From Saussurea involucrata (taxonomy: Eukaryota > Streptophyta > Magnoliopsida > Asterales > Asteraceae), in contig CM066312.1 of assembly GCA_033807775.1 (NCBI GenBank), forward strand, positions 28,865,696 through 28,929,695: a DNA stretch of 64,000 nucleotides, in the 5' to 3' direction. Positions 11,556-23,422 of the stretch are shown here, in pieces (position 1 is the first letter of the stretch; each line of letters begins with the position of its first letter). The notes under the pieces were generated by a model. That model was not told where the DNA came from. It saw nothing but the letters and a program-made list of their open reading frames with translations, and searched no databases. Made by a program: the position numbers and the translations under genes.

Positions 11556-13235
11556 TGTAACATCCCGCAAAACAAAACATACATATAAGATATAATTCAT
11601 AACAGGGTTTCAACGAAATCATTCACATTACACATTTGGTCCCAAAGTCTGATCTAACGAATATAAAATTCAGTACAAACTTGATCCCATTTAGATCTGA
11701 TAATAGCTAATAACTGAAATTTAAGTGCAAAAGTATCATCAACTTCATAATGATCATCATTCCACATAGCTATCCACCAAGTAATCTAATCATTTACTCT
11801 TACTGGTACCACCACCTGGAATACAGATTTTTAAAACAAAAATGAGGGTTAGACCTAAGGGTCTAGTGAGTAAAACCCTGATATTTGGAAATCATTAAAA
11901 CTCATTTATATAATACACATCTTCATATAATTACATACACTTCACACGTGAATTAATACCAATTAAAAATTTACACAACATACCTGTCCCATTCCTCCTT
12001 ATCCCTCCACCAATGGCCAATAACAATTGGTTGTGAGCCAATTTAACACACCGGTCCAAAGCCCGGCCACGTATTATATTTTCATATAATACTCACGTAA
12101 TTATAATATCTCAATATATTATAATTACTCACGTATGACATATTCATACACATTATCAAACATTTATTAATCACATCTTGTATTCCAGTAAAATATACTT
12201 TTTTAAAGTAAAACTCACCTCGTGTGTTTATCACAAAAACTCTTCCAAGATAATTCACGTATGTCGATCCTTCACAGAATCTGAAATCAGATAAAATACC
12301 AAATATCTCTTTTAACACCAAAACTTACAAAATTCTCAATTCAAATCGCAACCCAAAATAATATGAAATCGTAATGAACAGTAAAAGTCGCAACCGTGAT
12401 GAACAGTACAAAGTCGCAACCTCTTACTGCGACTTCACCCCGAAATCGCAACCCACTATTGCGACTCCATCCTAAGTCGCAATCAACTACTGCGATCCCA
12501 AACCCAAATCGCAATCAACTACTGCGATTCCAATCCCAAATCGCAATCAACTACTGCGATTCCAATCCAAGTCGCAAACGACCATTGCGACTTCAAGCCC
12601 AAATCGCAATCGACCATTGCGACTTCGTTGAATGTCGCAGTCCTCTATTGCGACTTCGATGAATGTCACAGTTCACTGTTTCATCCTAAAACCCAGATTT
12701 TTGTACTTTTACTCTATGCAAGCTACTGGAAAAGTGAAGATATGTTTAAGACCATTAGCACAACCTAACCTTAAGCTTAAACTCCCCAAAACATCCATTT
12801 TTAACAAAACCCACCAAGACATAACTAGTATATTCAAGAATAACTTAAGGAATTAGGAATACAATTAAAGTAGGGATGTTTTACCTTGATTACTTCAATT
12901 TGGTACAAAATCACAGCAGCAATTCCTTCTTCTTCTTCACTTCTCTCGATCTCTCTCTCTTTCTACCGAATTATCACACATACACACACTTACACTTTTA
13001 GATATTTACTTCATTTGGACACCTCACTCTATTTAGAAAGAAAAGTCGGTTTGACCATGTGAGGTGTCAAAATAAGTTACCAATAAACCCTAAACTTGTT
13101 CCACTTGCCAAAACATACCCCTAACTTCTATTATAAAAATTAAAACTTACCCCTTAACTTCTCACTCCTTAAAATACCAACATAAACTTATAAAATTTTT
13201 ATATTTTAAATTAAATAAAATACCTGGTTGTTACA
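11556..13235 (-). repeat. 5' LTR of Gypsy F
   Basis: A 1680-bp LTR nearly identical to 5003-6682, with the same TGTAAC...GTTACA termini. About 13 single-base differences and no length change were seen by eye. It carries the second copy of the hairpin array (12413-12654). Confidence 0.95.
12413..12654. repeat. Tandem hairpin array in the F 5' LTR
   Basis: The same eight-unit array as at 5860-6101. Its last unit (12634-12654) keeps both arms of the stem. In the sense strand of F the arms read TCGCA ... TGCGA around an ACTAC- or GTAGTT-like loop. Confidence 0.85.
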
Positions 13236-13240
13236 GGGGC
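13236..13240. repeat. Target-site duplication of Gypsy F, right copy (GGGGC)
   Basis: GGGGC follows the LTR terminus at 13235 and matches 4998-5002. Confidence 0.92.
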
Positions 13241-14736
13241 AATTGAACATCACTACCAAAAATGGATTCCCCAGGTATGTGCGTACCAGAGGCATGAAGA
13301 GTCGCCTCTGGCGGTTCTTGCTGGTTAGGGTTCGAGGTGTGCACCTCTGTTTCAATAATCCTTTGGTCTTGATCACCAGGATTAGTTAATGTTGCAGCAC
13401 TGGGAGTTGTGCTAAGGAAACTCACATGTGTGTTCAAGTTTTGAACATCTTCTTCTAAGCTCGCAATTCCCTCGGCTTCTAGGAGTATAGCATTTTCCTC
13501 TTGGTCACTCTCTATCTCATGAATCTCACGTCTACCAGAAGAGGGCGATCTCTCTGCCACCTCTTCTGTAGCTTCCCTTTCTTCCTCATGAACAGCCTCC
13601 ATAGGGGATGCTCTGTTCTGTACTTCCTCCTCCATCACTCTAGAGGAAGACCCCACTTCGGGTACTCTTGCCTCTGGTCTGTTCTCTTCCTCTGCTATTT
13701 CCTCACTCTCTAAGGATGGTTCAGATCCTATATATGCTGGGGTTCTCACCTCAGGTTCTTGAGGTTGAGAAGCACTATGATAGTTTTCGATAGAGATATG
13801 ATTTGGTTCGATAAGGGCAAGCATTGTTCCAGGAACTCGTCGGATAAACGAGTATTCAAGTGAAGTTGTGGGTTGAAACTTGGACATAACCCAAACAGGT
13901 GTGGGATTTCCCTGTTGAGTCAATTGCAGTAGAGGGAAGGATTCTCGGATTACTAGGCTTATGAATCTAGGGCATCGGATGGATTTCAAGAACTTGTGGG
14001 CTCCAACTTCTCCTCATCTGTCTATGGCATTGGTTTTTATATTCACAAAGGCAAGGAGATCCTTGTAAAGGATTTTGGCGTAGTCAAATGGTCTGTTGAA
14101 GAATAAGTCGTACATGATTTGGAGTATCTCTGTACTGGTTTGGTCTTAGCTACCAGATTTGCAGGTTAGGGTTCTATTCAGTGTGGAAAACATGAAGTTC
14201 CACACTGTGGGTAGGTTTTGTCTTCTGAAAGCTCCTATCCTATCTATGTCTTTGTTGTAACCTAGAAATCTCACAAATTCAAGAAGGATTTCAACTTTTG
14301 GTGTTTTTTCATAGGCACGAATACCTAGTTCTCTTCATGTTTTCATACCAAAGATTATTCGAAAGGTTCTAGCTCCAATGCGTATCGATCCTCCTTCTAC
14401 ATTTCTTCCGGCATCAACATTTCCGACAACTCCCTTCTGTTCGGGGATGAATTGGCAAGTGGTCCACCACTGTTGAACATAGATTTTGGGCAAGTTGTCG
14501 TCATACATGGTTAGGGCTCGGAAAAGTTCAGAGTTTCTGAAAAACTCAACAAAGATGTGGTACAGGGGTAAATAAAGAGCAGGATTTGCATCGAAGCGGT
14601 AGTTGTTATCCGCGAACTCGTATGGTTGAATAACGATGGTATCCATAGGGCCTATTCTGCTTGATTCAGCAGAATGTTGGGGGTTTTGAACTGGGTTTTG
14701 TGGTTCTTGTTGAGGTTGGTTTTGGGGTTCCGCCAT
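13241..14736 (-). pseudogene. Element A third ORF, N-terminal part
   Basis: The ORF starts at ATG 14736 after a pyrimidine-rich leader. It begins with a Q/P-rich stretch, then a conserved module ending in KIYVQQWWTT (about residues 60-100). The same kind of module (IYV-QVWNT) appears in element B's third ORF at about 34660. Stops are visible near 14332, 14150 and 14022; the frame is otherwise continuous down to the F insertion at 13240. The last 170 codons are acidic and low in complexity. Counting both sides of F the ORF spans about 4 kb. Its position after RNase H is that of the env-like gene of Sireviruses, but function is unproven. Confidence 0.72.
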
Positions 14737-15744
14737 TGTTCCAGGTTAGGGTTTTTGAAGAACACAAAGAGTTTTGAAACTTTGAGAGGGAATGATGAAG
14801 GGTTTTGAATGATTCGTAAGCATAAACATGAAATGGGTCAAGGAAATGGGTATTTATGCACTTAACATGTGGCTGGATTAACGTCGTAGGTACTGTAGGC
14901 ACTCGAGTTTCAGATAGTGGAACGGCCTCTAAAGTAGAACGTGGAAACAGCTAGTGGTCTGTCTTTCAATCAGAAAATGCCACGTAAGATTTGGTTATGA
15001 CATATTTTGGGCAAGCAAACCGTCACAGTTAGAGATGTGTGGGTGACAAGTGGTTGACGCTTAAAGAATGACCCACATTTCTGATGACGTGCTTCTGATG
15101 ACAAGGCAAAAACCCGACAGAGCTCTGGTGGAGCTCAGCACAGTTTTGCTTTCGTTGAAATGACTTTTCCATTCTTTCCAAGTATCCCAAGATGTTTCAC
15201 CTTTTACCCAAAATTATTTAAAATTATGTATCTGATGTGGAAATGGTCAAAGAACGGTAACAGAATTATCTCAGAAAGTTCAACAGAGATCTGGTGAGAA
15301 TCAACAGAGGTTCTGGTAAAGTATCAGAGTTCTGGTAAGTTCTTGACATTATCAAATGATTTTCATCAGAACAGGTTTTCCCTCTGTCTTCAAAAAGATT
15401 TTTCTTTGAAGTTCAAGGAGCAAAGTCATTTGGATTTGAAAATCAGATTTTGACTTGCTCCCCCTAAAACCATGCATATTTTCCTTTTATAAGCTCCCCT
15501 AGAAAGATGAGCTTATATGAAAGATTTATCTTGTTTAGCCTCAAAAAAAACTTTTTACAAAAGAAAAAAAATATTTACACACAGATATTTAAAAGAGTAT
15601 ATACAAACAGATTCACTGAGCTTGTTGAAAAAGTATGCATGACAGAGTTCTGGTGAATGTCAGAAGCTCTGTTGAACTATCCTACCTAACTATTTGACAG
15701 AGCTCTGGTAAGATCATCAGAGACTCTGTTGAATTTAAAACTGA
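14737..15744 (-). other. Pol-ORF3 spacer of element A
   Basis: About 1 kb without a supported gene. It holds several palindrome-like copies of CAGAG(C/T)TCTGGT and CTCTGTTGA (for example 15117-15135, 15283-15340, 15641-15682, 15697-15737). It also has a PPT-like element (AGGGGGAGCAAG on the minus strand at about 15454-15465) and a weaker one at 15493-15502. Multiple PPT-like copies after pol are reported for Sireviruses. Confidence 0.65.
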
Positions 15745-16237
15745 GTTAAGAGGACATGTTTAGCATTCCTAATTTGCTGATTAAGAAGTTAAATCTCCTT
15801 TCATCAAGGGCTTTTGTAAACAAGTCAGCAAGCTGGAAGTCGGTTGAAACAAAGTACATTTCAATCGTCCCTTTTTAAACATGATCCTTTATGAAGTGGT
15901 ACCTTATGTCGATGTGCTTTGTCTTGGAGTGCTGAACTGGATTAGCTGTGATTGTTATGGCAGTCTTGGAGTCGCACATAATTGGAATTTTATTGTACTC
16001 CAGGCCATAGTCTTTGAGTTGAGTTTTCATCCAGAGCACTTGAGAGCAACAACTAGCAGCAGCAACATACTCTGCTTCTGCTGTAGAGGTTGATACACAG
16101 TTCTGTTCCTTGGATGTCCAACTCACCAATTTTTCTCCAAGTAATTGGCAGCTACCAGAAGTACTCTTCCTGTCATTCTTGCATCCTCCATAGTCTGAAT
16201 CTGTGTATGCTACAAGCTCGAAACCAGAATTAAGAGG
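15745..16237 (-). pseudogene. Element A RNase H
   Basis: The Copia RNase H domain reads AYTDSDYGGCKNDRKSTSG, then VSWTSKEQNCVSTSTAEAEY, CDSKTA and HIDIRYHFIKDHV, and ends LADLFTKALDERR. A stop near 16236 separates it from RT and another near 15875 cuts its end. The pol frame would terminate near 15745. Confidence 0.85.
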
Positions 16238-17590
16238 CTACCAGAGACCCAAGAATTGAGTTCCTTTCAGATATTTAAATATGCGCTTGACAGCAGAGAA
16301 GGGCGATACTTTAGGATTTGCTTGAAATCTAGCACAGAGACAGGTTGCAAACATTATATCAGGTCTGCTAGCAGTTAAGTACAGAAGTAACCCTATCATG
16401 CCTCTGTAGTTCGTGACATTTGTAGGTTCACCATTAAGGTTAGAGTCAAGTTTGACTCTAGTGGCAATAGGAGTTTTCATTGGATTTGAATTATTGAACT
16501 TGTATTTTTTCAAAATATCAGAGATATATTTGGACTGACTTATGAAAGTCCCTCTGATGGATTGTTTTACTTGTAAACAAAGGAAGAAAGAAAGTTCTCC
16601 CATCATGCTCATTTTGAATTCACTTTTCATCAATTCCTCAAACTTATCACAGTACTCTTGCCGCGTAGACCCAAAAATAATGTCATCAACATATATTTGC
16701 ACCAGAAGTATATCATTCTTATACCTCCTAAAGAATAGAGTTTTATCGACAGTACCTTTCTCGAAGTGATTAGTCAACAGAAAATTTGACAGAGTTTCAT
16801 ACCAGGCTCTGGGAGCTTGCTTAAGGTCGTATAGAGCTTTGTCTAACTTGTAAACATGGTCTGGAAACTCTGGACTTTCAAAACCTGATGGTTGCTGAAC
16901 ATATACTTCTTCTTGTAATCTGCCATTCAGAAAAGCAGATTTGACGTCCATTTGGTAGACCTTGAAACCCTTGTGAGCAGCATAGGCTAGAAAGATTCTG
17001 ATGGCTTCTAGCCTAGCCACAGGTGCAAAAGTCTCGACATAGTCAATGCCTTCTTCTTGGCTATATCCCTTAGCAACCAGTCGCGCTTTGTTTCTGATGA
17101 TAATCCCATCTTCATCCTTTTTATTTCTGAACACCCACATGGTTCCTGTGGCAGCTTTGCCTTTTGGAAGTGGAACCAAAGATCAAACTTTGTTTCTTTC
17201 AAACTCCAGAAACTCCTCTTGCATAGCTTCAATCCAGTTTGGGTCTTCAAGGGCTTCAGTGATCTTCTTCGGCTCAATCATGCTTAGAAAATTGACAAAG
17301 AAAGCTTCATTGATTGTGGTCGATCTTGTCTTTACACCATCTTCAGCAGCACCAATTATAAGATGATGGGGATGATCCTTTGGCCATCTTGTCATGGGAG
17401 CATGGACAATAGGTGGGGTTTGTGCTTTTGATGGGAAAAGACGAACTTCAGCATCAGAGCTCTGTGGGTTGGGACCAAGGCTCTGTGGCAGACAACTCTG
17501 GAGAGTGGCCTCATTGCTCTGTGAAGTCCCAACAGGGCTCTGTGAAGGTGAACTTTCAAATAGGGAATCTCTGCCAATATGCGTTAACAT
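16238..17590 (-). pseudogene. Element A reverse transcriptase and its N-terminal linker
   Basis: The linker (17590-17183) is Q/S/P rich and leads into 'ALEDPNWIEAMQEE', typical just before Copia RT. A TGA at 17183-17185 replaces the tryptophan usual there. RT proper continues from 17179 with KARLVAKGYSQEEGIDYVETFAPVAR (split here by length: KARLVAKGYSQ, then GIDYVETFAPVAR), QMDVKSAFLNG and the catalytic IYVDDIIFGS, through ASRPDIMFA. The catalytic residues are present. Confidence 0.88.
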
Positions 17591-19290
17591 AGGTGATGAT
17601 GCGTTAACAGAGGTGATGATGGTTCTTGCTCAGGTTCTCTTTGTGGTTCCTCATTTCTCTGAATGATACCTGTAGACAGAGAAGTAGATGGTGAAGTATT
17701 GGAGGGACCAGTAAGAGTTGTACCAGTCAGATTCTGTTATGTTGAATTTTGAGCTTGATTGTCTCTGTTGATGTTGACAGAGGAATCATCATCATAGAAG
17801 AAATCATCGAATACAAGATTGATATCTTCTTCCCTTGTTTTTGAAGAACTTGGCTTCTTCTGTTCTGTATGTGTCCCCTCTGTTGATTTGCGATCAGAGG
17901 CACTTGATGTAATTTCATCAAAGGACACGTTTACACTTTCTTGAATGACACGGGTTCTGGTGTTGTAGACTCTGTAGGCCTTAGAGGTTAAGGAATAACC
18001 AATAAAGATTCCTTCATCCGCCTTTTTGTCAAATTTACCCAGCTGTTCTCTGTCATTCAAGATGTAGCACTTGCAGCCGAACACATGAAAATATTTCACG
18101 TTTGGCCTTCTGTTGTTGATGAGTTCATAGGGAGTCTTTTTAAATCTTTTTACAATAACAGCTCTGTTTTGGGTAAAACATGCTGTTGAGACTGCCTCTG
18201 CCCAGAAGTTGATGGGAAGGACAGAACCGGCCAACATTGTTCTGGCAGCTTCTATCAGAGTTCTGTTCTTTCTCTCCACTACACCATTCTGTTGTGGAGT
18301 TCTGGCAGCTGAGAAGTTCTGGGAAATTCCTTCTTCTGAGAGATAGGCATCTATTCTTGCGTTCTTGAACTCTGTCCCATTATCACTTCTCAACTTTTGA
18401 ACTTTGAGTCCTAACAGAACCTGTATCCTTCTCAATAAACTTATCAAAATTTCTGGGACATCAGATTTAACTCTGATGAACTCAATCCAAATATATCTAG
18501 AAAATTCATCAATAAGCACAAGAATATACTTTTTGCCCGACAGACTTTGCACAGAGATTGGACCACAAAGATTCACATGAAGCATATGCAAAGGTCTGGG
18601 ACAATTGTGATCACTCTTAGTTCTGTGTGAAGATCTTTTCATCTTACCCAATTCACAGGCAGAACAAAGATGGTCTTTGTCAAATTTTAGCGAAGGCAGA
18701 CCTTTCACTAAGTTTAATTTCACGAGCTTGTCAAGATTTGAAAATTTCAAATGGGCAAATCTTTTATGCCAGAGCCAGGCATCTTCATTTTTCAAAGACA
18801 CTAAATAGAGTTTTTCTATTGTAGAGTTTTGGTTTGGATTAAAATTCATTTTGTACAGATTGCCTTTTCTGTCGGCTCTTAAAAGTTCTTGACCAGACTC
18901 GGAAAGTAACAAGGAACAATACTTCTTCCTAAAATTGACATCGAACCCATGATCACAGAGTTGACTTATACTGAGCAGATTAAGATTTAATCCTTCAGCA
19001 TAAGCAACTTCAGAAACTAAAACACCACCATTAACTAAAGTACCATAGCCTCTAATCTGTCCACCATTGTCTCCTCCAAAGGTTACTGCACTTCCCTTTT
19101 TGTTCTTGAATGAAGTCAGCAGCTCCTTATTGCCTGTCATGTGCCTGGAACATCCGGAATCTAGGTACCAGATCTGCACATGAGGGTTCTGCAAGATAGA
19201 TTAGTTTCTTTTAGGTACCCATTGCATGATGGGTCCTTTCTTGTTAGGCTTTGGGGTGTTAACAGTCCTTTTTGCTGGCTTTACATTCTT
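17591..19290 (-). pseudogene. Element A protease and integrase
   Basis: The protease motif WYLDSGCSRHMTG lies near 19175-19135. A GAG-pre-integrase zinc domain follows (WHKRFAHL ... CSACELGKMKR). The integrase core has LRSDNGTEFKN and TPQQNGVVERKNRTL. At the first catalytic position the codon at 18571-18573 is AAT (asparagine) in LHVNLCGP, whereas relatives, including element B here, have aspartate, so this enzyme should be inactive. The C-terminal part reads ADEGIFIGYSLTSKAYRVYN. The frame of 485 codons (19194-17737) is open; stops flank it near 19200 and 19290. Confidence 0.88.
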
Positions 19291-22200
19291 TTATGTTGTG
19301 TCAGATGTCTTTCCCTGTGTATCCTGAACAGTCTTAGGATTTTTCTTTTGTGGTGACTGATTCAGAACACAGTGAGGTCCATTCATATGATTCTGTAGCT
19401 TATGCAACAGTTGAATACAATTGCAATTGATGGAACATGATGATTGATGCAAATTGTTGTTTTTATTCAAAAACTGCTTGTTAAATGGCGCTTGAATTTG
19501 AAAAACTCTAGGACAATATCCTCTGTCCTGATTTGGTTTTCTGAAACTGTTGTTTATATCAGAATTTTTGTTTTTCCTTGTGACAGACTCACTTTTCCAA
19601 AAAGAGTTCCTTCTTTGATTTACACCAGAATTGGGAACATGTCTGTCATTGACTATCCATTTGCCCTTCTGTTCTGGTGTAAACCTGATAGGCTTAAAAG
19701 CTAGGGGAGCAGAGGTGTTGTTGTTCACTGGAACATTTCTTGCATTCTCTCTTTTCTTATCTTCTACTGTGTTAGAAGCAAGAATCCTAAAGCTTTTGTT
19801 ATCAAACCCAGTCACCGGTATAAATCTAGCTTGTTTCTTAAAGAATGCGACATCCTTTTTCAATTTAAAACATCCTGCGGACATCTGCTTTGGTTTATGC
19901 AAAGCTTTCTTTTGAGCACATAAATTTTGCTCATCTACCTCAGAGTCAGAGTCACTGTCAGAGTCTAGAAAGTCTCTGGTGGCTCTGTTGAGGTTGTTAG
20001 ACTCTGGGGTTATCACTGAGATATTGGTTTTGACAGACTTAAACTTTCTCAACTTTGGCTTTAATGCATCAGAAACAACATTTTCCTCAAGAATTCTTTT
20101 AATATCCTCTTCAAATGATGTTCTGATTGATTCAGAGGAAGGAGAGAAGACTGGTGCTTCTGGGTTAAGTTCGCTCTGTGATCTTTCAACAGAGGGCTCT
20201 TCCATAGAAGTAACAGACTTCTGTCCCTTAAAAGAGTTGAAGTTAAAAATCTCTTTTGGATCCAGACTATTAACAGAGTTAGGAAGTATGATTCTAGCTC
20301 TTCCCTGATCAAGAATAAACTTTTCAGATGGTTTAATAACCTTTTCGTGATTCAAGGAGTCATAGCTAACATTCATGTAGTCAAGTTTTCTGGTTCTTTT
20401 GAAAACATTTGAGGTTTTGATTCTTTTGAAAGCAGCAGTACCAGAGATCACATCCTCTTGGACTTTCGCAACACAAAAAGCAGAGGACAGAGATGTCTTC
20501 TTCTTTTCGTTATAGGGAGCAAGGTCAGAGAAACCAAGACCTTGCGTATCCATCTGTGAGTTTATCTTAATGTGCACATCTTGTGCATCCTGGTACTTCT
20601 TGATTTGAATTTCTTTTCTCTGTAGGGATTGATGTAAAACCTCCTTTTCTCTTTGAAAGTAGTCTTTTAAAGCAACAGAGTTAAGTCTTTTAGTTTCAGA
20701 CTTCTTAACCTCTTCAGACTTTTGTTTCAAAACATTTTCAAACTCTTTAATCTTTTCAGAAAAGATGTTTTCCTTTTTCTGTTGTAAGATCTCTAGCTCG
20801 GATTTCTCTTTGAATATTTCTTCCTTTTCCTGTTCCAAGAGAGTTTTCTCTCTCTTGTAGAAGGACAGATCCTGCTGAGCTAGCTTTCTTAACTCTTTTT
20901 TCTCAGAATGCTTTTGTTTTAAGAGTTGAAACTCCTCTATTAGCAGTGATACATGCATTTCCAACTCAGAGTCGGACTTAGATTCAGATGAACATACCTT
21001 GGCACTGGGTCTGGTGATCTCCAGCGCTCTGTTGTCTGGCTCTGTTACGGTAAGAGCAAATGCATGAGCTATATCTTCCTCTTCAGACCTTTCTATCCTT
21101 TCTCCGGTCATCCAGTCGACTTCTCCTAAACTTTCATCATCCACAACAACATTGGCTTGCTCTAGTTCATCGTCAGATGATGAATTAGGAATCCAATTTT
21201 CCATCTCAGCAACGTAGCTTCTCTCTCTGTAATTGTACTTATATTTGTTCTTGAAGTAATCCTGGTCTTTTACCAGTTTACCTCTACAATTAGCAAAGAA
21301 ATGGCCAGGTTTGCCACATCTAAAGCAACGTCCATCATTCTGATTGATGGGTTGGGCAGCATCAGCCTTCTGTGGAGTAGGAGCATTATACTTCTGTTGA
21401 GGTTGAGGTTGTGGTCTCTCTTCTGTTGGAGCTCTGTTCTGATGGTTCTGTTGTGGAGGTGCAGCATAACCTCTTTTCTCATCTCTTCCTTCTTGCTCTT
21501 ACCTCCCTCTTCTGTCAAATGCTCTGTTGCCAAATCTCTTGTTAAATTGTTGAGTTATTAAGGCAAGAGATTTAGCAAAAGCATTTATGTCATCATCTTC
21601 TGATGAACTTTCTTCAGCATCACTTTCAGCTACCAGACTCTTCTTACCCTTCTTCTTCTCTCGCTTCATATCTCTGTTGGAACTTTCTCTGTTAGATTTT
21701 CCATCAGTGGTGTTCTTTGACTCTGAAACTAAAGCGATTTGACCTGCGATTGTGGATTTGCCCTTTTGTTTGACAACATCCTTCTCTTGTGCGGCAAGAG
21801 TGCCATACACATCAGTAAGAGACCGTGCATCTAGATCCTGGTTATCTTTTAAAGACATGGACAGATTTAACCATTCATCATTCAAACTTTTCAAAAACAG
21901 AACATTGTTGTCTTCCTTCGACCTAACAACCCCACACTTTTTACATTTGTTGATTAGAACATTGAATCTGTTGTAGGTCTGTTGTAAGGTTTCCTCAGGA
22001 AGTGCCTTGAAATCATTGTATTCATTTATACATTGGGTCCTTCTGTTCTTTTGGGTCTTAATTCCACCCTCAAGTTGATTTAGAAGCTGATCCCAGATTT
22101 CTTTGGATGTAACACATGAATCTAGTTCTTGAAATATCTCATTTGGAATGGCCATTATCATAAGTCTAACTGCCTTAAGATCATTTTCCATTTTACTTGT

Positions 22201-22455
22201 TTCTTCTTCGGTAAAATTGGTAGTTTTAGGTTTGTGGTAAGCAGGAATCTCAGCAGTAGTTTCTGTTGCAGGTACACGTGGAACCAAAACCATGGGTTGG
22301 AATGGTCCATCCGTGACAGAACGCATTAAGTCCTTATCCATTCCATCAAGGAAGTTAACCATCCTAATCTTCTATTGAGGATATTCATCTCTCAGAAGAG
22401 TAGGAGGCTTGGTCAGAGAACCAGCAGTATAAATGGCGTTGATGTTATTTGCCAT
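19291..22455 (-). pseudogene. Element A gag with coiled-coil extension
   Basis: The likely start is ATG 22455 (MANNIN...), after the PBS and a leader of about 260 bp. A TAG at 22372-22374 replaces the conserved tryptophan in the 'W-KIRM' segment. The UBN2-type gag domain follows to about 21700, then an acidic serine-rich linker. A frameshift near 21500 leads to a CCHC knuckle (CFRCGKPGHFFANC, about 21285-21326). A long region (21204-19291) holds a heptad-rich coiled coil (about 20620-20960) and a low-complexity tail. Such extended gag is typical of Sireviruses. A stop near 19290 separates it from protease. Confidence 0.82.
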
Positions 22456-22714
22456 TTTTCAGAAAAACAGAGTATAACGGTTTTCAAAGATTTTCAAACT
22501 GAAAGTGAACAGTAACCAATGGAACAGTAATGAACAGTAGAGAAGATCTTTAAACTAGACTGGAAAGCTTTAAATGATATTAAATGAACTCTGAAAACTT
22601 GTTTTAAACTTTAAACAGTAAAAACAGAGTATACTAGGAAGCTTTGAAACACACACACAATCAACAACAGCGAATCAACCTTGGTAGATTGGATGCGTTG
22701 ATTTTCTCAAATCA

Positions 22715-22732
22715 AGCAAGCTCTGATACCAA
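22715..22732 (-). other. Primer binding site of element A
   Basis: The minus strand reads TTGGTATCAGAGCTTGCT next to the 5' LTR end, matching the initiator methionine tRNA 3' end as in other plant Copia elements. Confidence 0.9.
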
Positions 22733-22733
22733 C

Positions 22734-23422
22734 TGTAGGTTCCCAGATTCACATTGTATCACATAAATGGTAGTAAAATAGACAGCGGAAGCATATTAAA
22801 TGAAGCCATTAATGTGAGTGATTGTGCAAACGATAATGTAACAGTGAGTATCAAATATAGAACAGGAATAATGATAACACGATCAAGTATAAAACGTTGC
22901 TCGTATATTGATAATATGAATAACACCAAGAACACGTTCAAGTAGGTGTATTCGAAATCTCACAAGGAACAATATCGTACGGAGGTAGTGCTCGGGATTA
23001 CTGCAGTGTGTGCTTAAACAATTGTGGAAAACTATTCTTCCAAAAGCTTACAATTGTTGTTCCACTACCTCTCTATTTATAGCCCTGATAAAGTGTAGAC
23101 AGTGTACTATCGTACCCTGGAATGACACGTAGAAAGTGCGTCTCCTTTCTTTAGGGCATACGTGGAAAGTATGGACACGTGTCTGACACTTAGGATTTCT
23201 ACGAGACTTAGGCTTCACAGAGGTCTTCACTTCAACAGAGCTCATAGACCAGAGCTCTGTTGGTCTTTGGGTATGAACAGTTCTTCTGTTGATCTTCTGC
23301 CAGAGCTCTGTTGAGCTCTGTTGGTTCCACCAGAACTTTGTTGAGTTCTGCTCGATCTCTGTTGGTCTTCTGCCTTGATAATATTTTCAATACTTATACA
23401 TACCAGATACTTGGGGCTAACA
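22734..23422 (-). repeat. 5' LTR of element A
   Basis: A 689-bp LTR starting TGTTAGCCCC at 23422 and ending CCTACA at 22734 (minus strand). Its first 250 bp match the truncated 3' LTR at 2090-2340. The U3 part is dense in CTCTGTTG and AGAGCTCT motifs. A TATA-like box is at 23074-23083. Confidence 0.9.
23074..23083 (-). promoter_or_regulatory. TATA-like box in the A 5' LTR
   Basis: The minus strand reads CTATAAATAG about 340 bp into the LTR, a close match to the plant TATA consensus. Transcription would then start near 23045, inside the LTR, as expected. No transcript evidence is available. Confidence 0.6.

Larger units (their letters stand above)
5003..13235 (-). mobile_element. Ty3/Gypsy chromovirus F (Tekay-like), 8.2 kb, nearly intact
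   Basis: A complete minus-strand Gypsy element: 5' LTR 11556-13235, PBS 11541-11553, gag-pol 11292-6721, PPT about 6683-6697, 3' LTR 5003-6682, and a 5-bp target duplication GGGGC. The order gag, protease, RT, RNase H, integrase, chromodomain defines a chromovirus; long LTRs and the C-terminal chromodomain suggest the Tekay clade. Both LTRs are 1680 bp with about 13 differences counted by eye (near 0.8%), so it is the youngest dated insertion here. Only one premature stop (8953-8955) interrupts about 1,520 codons. Confidence 0.93.
2090..23422 (-). mobile_element. Sirevirus-like Copia element A (21.3 kb with nested Gypsy F)
   Basis: This minus-strand Copia element runs: 5' LTR 22734-23422, PBS, gag, protease, integrase, RT, RNase H, a spacer of about 1 kb, a long third ORF, PPT, truncated 3' LTR 2090-2340. 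The extra ORF after RNase H and the coiled-coil extension of gag are hallmarks of the Sirevirus lineage. Gypsy F (5003-13235) sits in the third ORF; without it A would be about 13 kb. A inserted into Copia D. Its 3' LTR end and about 0.57 kb of adjoining D sequence were later lost. Many stops and frameshifts make it defective. Confidence 0.85.
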
